Below are positions 1 to 5,953 of a stretch of DNA of 6,869 bases, one piece after another. The position numbers were made by a program, and so were the translations under genes. The notes beneath the pieces are model-generated. The model saw only the letters and a list, made by a program, of their open reading frames with translations. It was not told the DNA's origin and made no database searches. Source of the DNA: Hyphomicrobiales bacterium (GTDB lineage: Bacteria; Pseudomonadota; Alphaproteobacteria; Rhizobiales; Aestuariivirgaceae); NCBI GenBank assembly GCA_013002595.1, contig JABDJG010000004.1:1-6869 (forward strand). The letters run 5' to 3'. Every line of letters starts with the position of its first letter. The stretch's first letter is position 1.

Positions 1-32
1 AACCACCCGATGAGGTTACCCTTGGGGTGGTT
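1..32 (-). terminator. Possible hairpin terminator downstream of the M20 amidohydrolase
   Basis: AACCACCC at 1-8 is perfectly complementary to GGGTGGTT at 25-32, giving an 8-bp stem with a 16-base loop that starts 26 bases past the amidohydrolase stop codon. On the minus strand the bases after the stem lie outside the window, so a U-tract cannot be checked. It could equally be a bidirectional terminator or a chance palindrome in GC-rich DNA. Confidence 0.3.
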
Positions 33-58
33 GGGCGGGGGAGCGGGCCGGTGCCGTT

Positions 59-1231
59 TTAACCGCCCGACGGCAAGGCTGTTTCAACCAGCCGGGCCCA
101 GTATGAACAGCCGATCGGAATGATCTCGTCGTTGAAGTCGTACTCCGGGTGATGCAGGCCGGCCGTGTCGCCCTGGCCAACGAAGATGAAGGCGCCCGGC
201 CGCGCTTCGAGCATGAAGGAAAAATCCTCCCCGCCCATGACCGGCGGCGCATCGTCATCAACGTTGTCGTCACCGACGATCTGGCGCGCGATGCCGGCGG
301 CAAACGCCGTTTCGGCCGCATGGTTCACCGTAACCGGATAAAGCCGCCTGTAGTCGAGCGTCACCCTGGCATCGAACGCAGCGCCGATGTTTTCGCACAC
401 CGCCTTCATGCGCGCCTCGGCAAGATCGCGCACGTCAGGTTTCAGGGTGCGCACCGTGCCGGTCATCGTCGCGGTCTGCGGGATGACGTTGTTGGTGTCG
501 CCCATATGGATTTGCGTGACCGAGATGACCAGGCTCTCGACCGGGTCGGTGTTGCGCGACACGATCGACTGAAACGCCTGCACGACCTGTGCAACCACGA
601 TGGCAGGATCGATGCAGCCTTGCGGGCGCGCCGCATGGCCGCCCTTGCCCTCGATTTGGATATCGAAGAAATCGGCAGATGCCATCAGCCCGCCCGGCCG
701 GATGGCGAACTGGCCGACCGGCAGGCCCGGCATGTTGTGCATGCCGAACACCTGCTGGATCTTGAACCGGTCCATCATGCCCTCATCGACCATGACCCGC
801 CCGCCGCCGCCGCCTTCTTCGGCCGGCTGGAAGATGACGATCGCCGTGCCGTCGAAATTGCGCGTTTCGGCCAGATATTTGGCTGCCCCCAGCAGCATCG
901 ATGTGTGGCCGTCGTGGCCGCAGGCATGCATGGCGCCATCGGTGCCCGACTTGTGTTCCAGGTCGCGGATTTCCTGTATCGGCAGCGCATCCATGTCGGC
1001 CCGCAGGCCGATGACCTTGCCGCTGTCGTTGGTGTTGCCGTGGATTACCCCGACGACGCCGGTCTTGGCAATGCCGGTGACGACCTCGTCAATGCCGAAT
1101 GCGCGCAGCTTGTCGGCAACGATGCCGGCCGTGCGATGGACCTCGAACAATAGCTCGGGATGGGCATGAATATCGCGCCGCCAGGCGGTGATCTCGTCAT
1201 GAAATTCCGCAAAGCGATTGACCGTCGGCAT
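59..1231 (-). CDS. M20 family (M20D) metal-dependent amidohydrolase
   Basis: This is a 390-residue amidohydrolase of the M20D group (hippurate hydrolase, N-acyl-amino-acid and IAA-amino-acid hydrolase relatives). Such enzymes cleave an amide bond to release a free amino acid, usually in the cytoplasm and with two divalent metals. Visible motifs are the N-terminal RRDIHAHPEL (18-27), RADMDALP (77-84), HACGHDGHT (102-110, ligands C104 and H106), FQPAEEG (134-140, acidic pair E138/E139), GMHNMP (163-168, H165), the dimerisation-domain segment GKGGHAARP (195-203), GGEDFSFM (333-340) and LHHPEYDF (359-366, H360). All expected metal positions are present. The start ATG at 1231 is preferred because GAGGGG lies 7 bases upstream and the family homology begins here; the frame stays open to 1447, but the extra 72 residues do not look like protein. 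The substrate cannot be told from sequence. It is transcribed away from the iron-binding protein gene and shares its upstream region. Confidence 0.93.
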   Translation of the reverse strand: MPTVNRFAEFHDEITAWRRDIHAHPELLFEVHRTAGIVADKLRAFGIDEVVTGIAKTGVVGVIHGNTNDSGKVIGLRADMDALPIQEIRDLEHKSGTDGAMHACGHDGHTSMLLGAAKYLAETRNFDGTAIVIFQPAEEGGGGGRVMVDEGMMDRFKIQQVFGMHNMPGLPVGQFAIRPGGLMASADFFDIQIEGKGGHAARPQGCIDPAIVVAQVVQAFQSIVSRNTDPVESLVISVTQIHMGDTNNVIPQTATMTGTVRTLKPDVRDLAEARMKAVCENIGAAFDARVTLDYRRLYPVTVNHAAETAFAAGIARQIVGDDNVDDDAPPVMGGEDFSFMLEARPGAFIFVGQGDTAGLHHPEYDFNDEIIPIGCSYWARLVETALPSGG

Positions 1232-1464
1232 ATAGCATCCCCTCAGACTAACAAGCCCGCGAGACTGCCCAAATTTGTGGCCAAGATCAATAGCAACCGG
1301 TTCAACGGGCCATTGCCGCCAGTTTTGCTGGATGCAGGAGCGCGTCACTTCCGAGTTTGGCACTTCCGCCAACTCCAGCGGGTTCCCCGAGCATGGCAGC
1401 TTTGCGCCAGACAGCGGTTTCCCTGGCCCTGGTCCGCTGTTGATCACCGTTCAGAATTGGAATA

Positions 1465-1470
1465 ATTATA
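1465..1470 (-). promoter_or_regulatory. Candidate -10 element for the amidohydrolase gene
   Basis: On the minus strand these bases read TATAAT, a perfect -10 hexamer, in an AT-rich stretch. No good -35 hexamer lies 16-18 bases upstream; the Irr-like palindrome at 1493-1509 sits somewhat further upstream. Use of this site would give a leader of about 225 bases. The call rests on the hexamer alone. Confidence 0.25.
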
Positions 1471-1492
1471 AACCTATGAATTCGTTGATTTT

Positions 1493-1509
1493 TATTGAAT
1501 CGTTCTAAA
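1493..1509. promoter_or_regulatory. Irr-box (ICE)-like palindrome
   Basis: The sequence TATTGAATCGTTCTAAA contains a right arm TTCTAAA (1503-1509) and a left arm TATTGAA (1493-1499) that matches the inverse TTTAGAA at 5 of 7 positions, with a 3-base spacer. From memory, rhizobial Irr (a Fur-family iron/heme-responsive regulator) binds iron control elements built from TTTAGAA and TTCTAAA arms. The site lies 26 bases upstream of a TTGACA hexamer serving an iron-binding protein gene, a position suited to activation. One arm is imperfect, so this is a candidate only. Confidence 0.4.
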
Positions 1510-1531
1510 CTTGACTAAATTAGTCGGTTTT
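1507..1531. promoter_or_regulatory. IscR type-1-like (Rrf2 family) operator
   Basis: The core TTGACTAAATTAGTCGG (1511-1527) contains a perfect dyad, GACTAA and TTAGTC around a central A. It fits the recalled IscR type-1 core YYGACTRWWWYAGTCRR at every position. Over the 25-base consensus I count 22 agreements. IscR is an Fe-S-cluster-sensing Rrf2 regulator, and related Rrf2 regulators control iron genes in alphaproteobacteria. The site is just upstream of the iron-binding protein gene, which agrees with iron/Fe-S control. Which Rrf2 protein binds is an inference; no regulator gene is in the window. Confidence 0.6.
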
Positions 1532-1534
1532 ATG

Positions 1535-1562
1535 TTGACAGCCACTGCCAACCCCTTGTAGA
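1535..1562 (+). promoter_or_regulatory. Candidate promoter of the iron-binding protein gene
   Basis: A perfect -35 hexamer TTGACA lies at 1535-1540. A weak -10 candidate TGTAGA lies at 1557-1562 with 16-base spacing. It is immediately downstream of the two iron-type operators and would give a leader of about 65 bases. An alternative is the TTGACT at 1511-1516, inside the IscR-like box, with TATGTT at 1531-1536, but its 14-base spacing is too short. Confidence 0.35.
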
Positions 1563-1635
1563 TGGCGAGCGAAGTTTGATCGCAGCGCGAATGAATGCCG
1601 TTCGATCAGGTTAGTCCGGACCAGGAGAAGTGATT

Positions 1636-2688
1636 ATGAAATCAAATGCCACTCGTCGGCCTTTGTACCACCTGCTGATGGTTGCAACAGCAATGTCGGG
1701 ATTTGTTGGAGTTGCTCAGGCGGGCAGTGAGGTCAATGTCTATTCCTACCGTCAGCCGACGCTGGTTCAGCCGCTGTTTGACGGCTTCACCAAGGAAACC
1801 GGCATCAAGGTCAATATGATCTTTGCCAAGAAGGGCCTTATCGAGCGCATCTATCAGGAAGACGCCAACAGCCCGGCTGATGTGCTGCTGACCGTTGATA
1901 TCGGCCGGCTGACCGGTTCGGTCAACAAGGGCATAACCCAGGCAGTCAGCTCCGATGTGTTGTCGAAAAATATCCCGGCCATCTATCGCGATCCCGATGG
2001 CCACTGGTTCGGCCTTACCCAGCGCGCCCGCGTCATCTATGCCGCAAGGGACCGGGTCAAGCAGGATGCCATAACCTATGAGGAACTGGCCGATCCCAAG
2101 TGGAAGGGCAAGATCTGCATGCGCTCCGGTCAGCATGTCTACAACGTAGCCCTCATTGCCTCGATGATTAAGCATCACGGCGAAGACAAGGCCAAGACGT
2201 GGCTTAAAGGCCTGCGCGACAATCTTGCCCGCGACCCCAAGGGCAATGACCGCGCCCAGGTCAAGGGTGTTTTCTCCGGAGAGTGTGACCTCGCCATCGG
2301 CAATACCTATTACATGGCCAAGATGATGCTGAACGACAAGCAGCCTGAACAGAAGGAATGGGCCGCGTCGGTCAAGATGCTGTTTCCGAATTCGGCGGAT
2401 CGCGGCACCCATGTCAATCTGTCGGGCGTCGTGCTGGCAAAGAATGCACCGAACCGCGACAATGCGGTCAAGCTGATGGAATATCTCTCCAGTGCCCAGG
2501 GACAGGAGATCTATGCCAGCGTCAACCATGAGTACCCGCTCAAAGCCGGCATTCCCTGGTCGGACCTGGTGAAGTCCTGGGGCGAATTCAAGACGGATCC
2601 GCTGTCGCTTGAAGACATAGCAACTCTGCGCAAGCGGGCCAGCGAAATGGTCGATGAGGTCCGCTTCGACCAGGGCCCCAGCTCTTAG
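1636..2688 (+). CDS. Fe(3+) ABC transporter substrate-binding protein (FbpA/AfuA/FutA type)
   Basis: This periplasmic protein captures ferric iron and hands it to an inner-membrane ABC importer. It is 350 residues, close to the family norm. A Sec signal peptide covers residues 1-29 (basic ATRR, hydrophobic core, cleavage after AQA before GSEVNVYS). Typical family segments are VNVYSYRQ (33-40), DVLLTVDIGRL (82-92), FGLTQRARVIYAARD (125-139), GKICMRSGQHVYN (158-170), GECDLAIGNTYYMAKM (215-230) with the iron-ligating tyrosine pair Y225/Y226, and HVNLSGVVLAKNAPN (259-273). ATG at 1636 is preferred over GTG at 1630 because AGGAG at 1623-1627 is 8 bases from the ATG but only 2 from the GTG. No permease or ATPase gene follows; the next gene is an unrelated, damaged frame. 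Iron control is suggested by the operators at 1493-1531. Binding of another metal is possible, but the tyrosines favour Fe(3+). Confidence 0.93.
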   Translation: MKSNATRRPLYHLLMVATAMSGFVGVAQAGSEVNVYSYRQPTLVQPLFDGFTKETGIKVNMIFAKKGLIERIYQEDANSPADVLLTVDIGRLTGSVNKGITQAVSSDVLSKNIPAIYRDPDGHWFGLTQRARVIYAARDRVKQDAITYEELADPKWKGKICMRSGQHVYNVALIASMIKHHGEDKAKTWLKGLRDNLARDPKGNDRAQVKGVFSGECDLAIGNTYYMAKMMLNDKQPEQKEWAASVKMLFPNSADRGTHVNLSGVVLAKNAPNRDNAVKLMEYLSSAQGQEIYASVNHEYPLKAGIPWSDLVKSWGEFKTDPLSLEDIATLRKRASEMVDEVRFDQGPSS

Positions 2689-2729
2689 GAGCCCACTATT
2701 CTTATCTGGATAAGCCAACCGGGCACCAT

Positions 2730-2754
2730 GGGCACCGGCCGATGGCTGGTGCCC
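2730..2754 (+). terminator. Strong hairpin after the iron-binding protein gene
   Basis: GGGCACCGGCC (2730-2740) pairs with GGCTGGTGCCC (2744-2754) over 11 bp with one G-U pair and a 3-base loop, 42 bases past the stop codon. There is no T-run after it, so it may be an inefficient or Rho-assisted terminator, or a 3'-end stabiliser. A partial copy of the left arm (GGGCACC, 2721-2727) precedes it. Confidence 0.45.
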
Positions 2755-2771
2755 TGACGGAGAACTTATCG

Positions 2772-3161
2772 GTGTTTGCGCAAATGACATCGCAGCGGCA
2801 CCTAAAATTTGCTGTCGATACTCGCACTCTACTGGAGCGCCGGCCGGAACGGCTGGTGATAACCGGTTTCAGGTGTTGGATGGCGGGTTACGAATTTGGC
2901 GACATCGGTTGCTGGGAGACGGCCTGGCGAGAATACTCAACCGCTCTCGGCTCCAGGGAGGCGCGGCATGTGTTGGCGGAACTGCAGTACTGGGTGCGCA
3001 CGAAGCGTCAGGTCTCGCTCCGGCAGCGATGGAAGTCAGTGGAGTGTACTGCCGCGTGGCTGTCGTCGCCGAAGTCGCGACGATCTTTACTTTTTCTCAA
3101 GAGACCAACTGCATCGTCAAGTCAAAGAGTTACCAGGAATCGGAATTCGAGCTCGTTTTAA
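2772..3161 (+). CDS. Small hypothetical protein, C-terminal half probably frameshifted
   Basis: From a GTG at 2772, with GGAG 9 bases upstream (2759-2762), this frame encodes 129 residues. An ATG at 2742 in the same frame lies inside the terminator-like hairpin and is less likely. Residues 27-80 look like a real folded protein, rich in Trp, Cys and Tyr: ITGFRCWMAGYEFGDIGCWE (30-49), then AWREYSTALG, then AELQYWVRTKRQ. They recall a small uncharacterised protein type of rhizobia and relatives, an impression from memory. After about residue 84 the sequence turns into Ser/Arg/Lys-rich text typical of a wrong frame. Another forward frame (to 3169) gives a more protein-like continuation, with MEVSGVYCRVAVVAEVATIF read from 3029. 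I therefore suspect a frameshift near 3015-3030 and treat the gene as probably decayed. The function is unknown. Confidence 0.45.
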   Translation: MFAQMTSQRHLKFAVDTRTLLERRPERLVITGFRCWMAGYEFGDIGCWETAWREYSTALGSREARHVLAELQYWVRTKRQVSLRQRWKSVECTAAWLSSPKSRRSLLFLKRPTASSSQRVTRNRNSSSF

Positions 3162-3193
3162 TAGCGTAAGTTATTGGTTCACGGCACTTAGAG

Positions 3194-3265
3194 CATGGTT
3201 TGCTTGTACGGAATCATTTAACCGGGTTTTCGATGGATCAAATGGTTTCGCGTAGGCAAACCATG
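3194..3265. repeat. 10-bp inverted repeat bounding a 52-base spacer
   Basis: CATGGTTTGC (3194-3203) and GCAAACCATG (3256-3265) are perfect inverted copies. A third related piece, AATGGTTTCG (3241-3250), lies just inside the right arm. The flank TTAGAGCATGG resembles the left end of short palindromic intergenic repeats common in rhizobial genomes, as I remember them. No transposase or target duplication is visible, so this is best read as a non-autonomous intergenic repeat or its remnant. Confidence 0.45.
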
Positions 3266-3367
3266 TCTAGCCGACTTCCCAGCGCGCGTCCGCGTTCCGC
3301 TCAAAATGGCCACGTCATCGATCCACACGAACGCCTCAGCCGGCTCCTTTCAACCCGTCCTTCTCCG

Positions 3368-3383
3368 CCGGGCCCCCGCCCGG
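3368..3383 (+). terminator. Short GC hairpin, weak terminator candidate
   Basis: CCGGGC (3368-3373) pairs with GCCCGG (3378-3383) across a CCCC loop and is followed by GCTTTCC. The stem is only 6 bp and the T-run three bases. It could end transcription entering from upstream before the operon starts, or be chance in a GC-rich stretch. Confidence 0.25.
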
Positions 3384-3467
3384 GCTTTCCTTATGCACCC
3401 TGCCGATGTATCGATTGATTGCAGGCCTGACTGATATTGATCCGGCCGCTGAGCGAGGTGCCCGTTT

Positions 3468-4115
3468 ATGACCTACAAACTGTATTATGCGCTTGGCAGT
3501 GCGGCGATGGGGGTTCGGGTGATCCTGGAGGAAATCGGCGCGCCCTATGAGCTGATCGAAACGACCATCGCCATGGACGAGCCGCGCCCGCCCGAACAAC
3601 TGGCGCTCAACCCCAATGGCTGGGTGCCAGTTCTGCTATGGGACGACAGGGCCATGTACGAGTGCGCGGCGATCACGGTGTTCCTGTGCGACCGCCACCC
3701 AAAGGCAAACCTGGCGCCCGGTATCGATGAGCCCGAACGGGGACTGTTCCTGCAGACGCTGGTGTATTTTTCCAGCTCGGTCCAGAACGCGTTTCAGCTC
3801 GACTATTATCCCGACCGGTTTGCCGATACGCCGGACGGTGAACCGGGCGCGCAACGACGCGGGCGCCGCCGGCTGCGCGAGACCTGGTAGGTCATCGACG
3901 ACCAGATCGGCGACAACCGGTGGCTGCTCGGCGACCGGTTCAGCGCTGCCGACATCTATCTTTTCATGCTGACCACCTGGCTCAAACCAGCGCGTGGACA
4001 GCCGCCGGTGGATGAGTTCCCAAATGTCGCGCGAATCGCCGGCGCCGTCATGCTGCGGCCAAGCGTACAGCTGGTCTATGAGGAGTGGATTGCCGAAAGG
4101 GGCGAAAATGGCTGA
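3468..4115 (+). pseudogene. Glutathione S-transferase family gene with an in-frame amber codon
   Basis: Read through, the frame gives 215 codons, a normal GST length. The N-terminal thioredoxin-like domain spans about residues 1-80: TYKLYYALGSAAMGVRVILE at the start, LNPNGWVPVL (47-56, cis-proline P54) and MYECAAITVFLCDRHP (63-78, with Cys where the family more often has Ser after Glu). The all-helical C-terminal domain follows, with DRFADTPDGEPGA (116-128) and LLGDRFSAADIYLFM (153-167), including the N-capping box SAAD. Codon 141 is TAG (3888-3890) between ETW and VIDDQIG; a single CAG-to-TAG transition explains it, and the frame is clean on both sides. GAGGTG 7 bases before the ATG supports the start. 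The true stop overlaps the next gene's ATG by 8 bases. As written, translation ends after 140 residues and lacks most of the helical domain. A recent mutation, a sequencing error or readthrough are the alternatives. Confidence 0.8.
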
Positions 4116-5028
4116 TCTGTTCGCCGCGCCGCCAAGGCCGTTCATGGGCGCTGCCACCGGCACCCCCTTCAAGGCGGCAGATGCCGTGCTGTTCGGCGCA
4201 CCGCACGGCACGCCCTATCAGAGCATCGACAACGAGCCTTATGCGGCAACCCCCGATGTGCTGCGCGATGCACTCGAAGACGATGCCCGCTGGCTTGATC
4301 ATTGGGACTTCGATCTGGACGGCCCGCTACTCGGCGAGGGCGACTTCAGGCTCGCCGATGCCGGCAACCTCTTAACATCGCCCGAGGATGGCGCCGGCAA
4401 CAGGGCCCTGATCAAAGAGGCGACGTCGCAGATTGTCGATGCAGCGGCAATCCCGCTGATGATCGGCGGCGATGATTCAACGCCGATACCGTTCATCGAG
4501 GCGCTGGCCCCGGCCGGCCCGCTGACCATCGTCCAGATCGATACCCACATCGACTGGCGCGATGAACGGCGCGGTGAGCCGCTTGGCTTTTCCAGCACGA
4601 TGCGGCGCGCCTCGGAGCTGGCCCATGTCGAGCGCATCATCCAGGTCGGCATGCGCGGCCTCGGCTCGGCGCGCCGTGAAGAGGTTGAGATCGCCCGTGA
4701 CTGGGGGGCTCAGATCTTCACCGCCCGCGACCTTCACCGCGGCGGTATCGAAACGGTGATGACGCATGTGCCGGCCGGCGCCAGTTGCCTGATCACGCTT
4801 GATTGCGATGCGCTCGATCCCGGCATCATGCCCGCGGTCATGGCGCCGACACCGGGCGGGCTGACCTATACCCAGTCCATCGACCTGATCGGCGCCGTCA
4901 TCGCAAAGACCAACCTTGTGGCCTTCGACCTGATTGAATTTGTGCCCGGGCGCGATCATGACGGGACAGCGGCAATCACCGCCGCCCGCCTTGTCGCCAA
5001 CGTCATCGGCTGCCTGGCCCGCAAGTGA
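4108..5028 (+). CDS. Agmatinase/arginase-family ureohydrolase
   Basis: This 306-residue enzyme belongs to the binuclear-metal ureohydrolase family, which removes urea from arginine, agmatine or other guanidino compounds. Metal motifs visible are IGGDDS (119-124), DTHID (145-149), LDCDALDP (231-238) and DLIEFVP (274-280). PGGLTYTQ (249-256) and VGMRGLGSARREEV (180-193) are agmatinase-like. The first motif has Asp (D123) where arginases and most agmatinases have the Mn-binding His of GGDHS; I recall GGDDS in some alphaproteobacterial members, so it may mark a subfamily. The start is ATG 4108: AAAGGGG lies 5 bases upstream, homology begins here, and the start overlaps the end of the GST frame (ATGGCTGA), pointing to translational coupling. 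The upstream extension to 3994 is only overlap with that gene. The next gene follows after 14 bases. The family call is firm; agmatine as substrate is not proven. Confidence 0.9.
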   Translation: MADLFAAPPRPFMGAATGTPFKAADAVLFGAPHGTPYQSIDNEPYAATPDVLRDALEDDARWLDHWDFDLDGPLLGEGDFRLADAGNLLTSPEDGAGNRALIKEATSQIVDAAAIPLMIGGDDSTPIPFIEALAPAGPLTIVQIDTHIDWRDERRGEPLGFSSTMRRASELAHVERIIQVGMRGLGSARREEVEIARDWGAQIFTARDLHRGGIETVMTHVPAGASCLITLDCDALDPGIMPAVMAPTPGGLTYTQSIDLIGAVIAKTNLVAFDLIEFVPGRDHDGTAAITAARLVANVIGCLARK

Positions 5029-5042
5029 CGAGGACACCGCCC

Positions 5043-5951
5043 ATGAACACAAAAACGCCAACCGATGACCGGCCCGCCGTGCCCTGGGGCGTTCAGGCCC
5101 AGACCGGTGTCCTGACTGACGTTCTGCTCGGCAGGCCGGATCATTTCCGCTGGGTGCCGCTCAATTCGATCTCCGCTGTCACCTTCGCCAACATGGAACA
5201 GATGGGCTATCGCTTCGATCAGCAAAAAGCCATGAAACAGCACCGCGAGATGGTCGATGTCTATGAGGCAAGCGGTGTCACGGTGCATTTCGCCGAGGCC
5301 GATGAAGGCCTGCCATCCTCGGTGTTCACCAGGGATTCAAGCTTCATGACGCCATGGGGCGCGGTCATCACATCGATCCAGACCCCGCCGCGCCGGCGCG
5401 ATTATGCGGTCGCATGCCGGTTCTACCAGGACGCCGGTATCCCGATCTGGAAATGGGTGACCGCCGGCCATTTCGAAGGCGGTGACTTCGTTATCCTCAA
5501 ACCCGGCGTGGCATTGCTGGGCTGGTCCGGCGACCGCTCGACCAAAGAAGGCGCCGATCAGGTCGCCGGCTGGCTGCGCGATGAAGGCTGGCAGGTCCTG
5601 GTGTCGCCGATACCGCCGCAGTTCGTCCATATGGATGCGGTCGTCGTCATGCTCGAAAAGGGCCTTGCCCTGGTCTGCGAAGATGCCCTGCAGCCCTATG
5701 CGCTCGACTACCTCAAGTCCGAACACGAGATTGACGTTATCAAGGTTGCCTACGCCGATTGCGTCATCCTGGGCGGCAACATCGTCTCGCTCGGCAACAA
5801 GCGGGTCCTGTCGATGAGCCATAACGTCAATGTGAACCGCCAGCTTGAAGATGCCGGTTTCCAGGTGACGGCGATCGATTACGACATGTTTGCCCTCGGC
5901 GGCGGCGGTGTGCATTGCTCATGCCATGAACTGTATCGCGAATTGGAATAG
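5043..5951 (+). CDS. Arginine deiminase/DDAH-type guanidine-modifying enzyme
   Basis: This 302-residue protein of the pentein (guanidine-modifying) superfamily hydrolyses a guanidino group through a Cys thiol intermediate. Motifs in order are VLLGRPDHFRW (27-37), VFTRDSS (94-100), HFEGGDF (143-149, acidic residue E145), FVHMDAVV (194-201, catalytic His H196) and GGGGVHCSCHELYRE (286-300), with C292 aligning to the catalytic Cys and a second Cys at C294. The motifs resemble arginine deiminase more than mammalian DDAH, but the protein is about 100 residues shorter than ArcA-type deiminases (about 410), consistent with lack of their helical insertion. Activity on arginine, methylarginines or another guanidine cannot be decided. 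ATG 5043 is preferred, with AGGA about 8 bases upstream; a GTG at 5025 overlapping the previous stop is the alternative. It sits between the ureohydrolase (14-base gap) and the 123-residue protein (2-base gap), clearly one operon. Confidence 0.9.
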   Translation: MNTKTPTDDRPAVPWGVQAQTGVLTDVLLGRPDHFRWVPLNSISAVTFANMEQMGYRFDQQKAMKQHREMVDVYEASGVTVHFAEADEGLPSSVFTRDSSFMTPWGAVITSIQTPPRRRDYAVACRFYQDAGIPIWKWVTAGHFEGGDFVILKPGVALLGWSGDRSTKEGADQVAGWLRDEGWQVLVSPIPPQFVHMDAVVVMLEKGLALVCEDALQPYALDYLKSEHEIDVIKVAYADCVILGGNIVSLGNKRVLSMSHNVNVNRQLEDAGFQVTAIDYDMFALGGGGVHCSCHELYRELE

Positions 5952-5953
5952 AC

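Larger units (their letters stand above)
1232..1635. other. Divergent intergenic region (404 bases)
   Basis: This region separates the minus-strand amidohydrolase from the plus-strand iron-binding protein gene. The half next to the amidohydrolase (1232-1450) is GC-rich; I see only a small bulged hairpin in it (GAGTTTGGC at 1353-1361 against GCCAACTC at 1368-1375). Bases 1455-1535 are sharply AT-rich and hold the regulatory sites listed separately. No protein-coding frame here is convincing. Confidence 0.8.
3170..3467. other. Intergenic region without a convincing gene
   Basis: This stretch of about 300 bases lies between the decayed small gene and the GST-like gene. It holds the inverted repeat at 3194-3265 and a GC-rich hairpin at 3368-3383. 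I see no clear promoter hexamer pair for the downstream operon, although one is expected between about 3385 and 3455. Frames open through this region have no recognisable protein features. Confidence 0.7.

Noticed and set aside
149..1153. A long open frame on the plus strand through the amidohydrolase gene
   Set aside because: It is antisense to a gene with full motif support; its Arg/His/Asp-rich text is typical of a mirror frame in GC-rich DNA.
1232..1447. A 72-residue N-terminal extension of the amidohydrolase up to an ATG at 1447
   Set aside because: The extra sequence has no resemblance to the family, while ATG 1231 has a good GAGGGG ribosome site and the resulting 390 residues is the normal family length.
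2701..2714. Perfect 14-base dyad CTTATCTGGATAAG as an operator
   Set aside because: It lies just after a stop codon with no promoter around it and the arms are only 6 bases; chance or part of the 3' region is as likely.
1642..2790. A 382-codon open frame antisense to the iron-binding protein
   Set aside because: It shows no domain or signal, and the plus-strand protein has a signal peptide and all family motifs.
3200..3418. 72-codon plus-strand frame in the intergenic region
   Set aside because: There is no ribosome site, it overlaps the inverted repeat, and the product is Pro/Arg/Ser-rich without recognisable features.
3994..4107. A 38-residue N-terminal extension of the ureohydrolase
   Set aside because: It lies inside the GST coding frame in another phase, while ATG 4108 has a strong ribosome site and matches where family homology begins.
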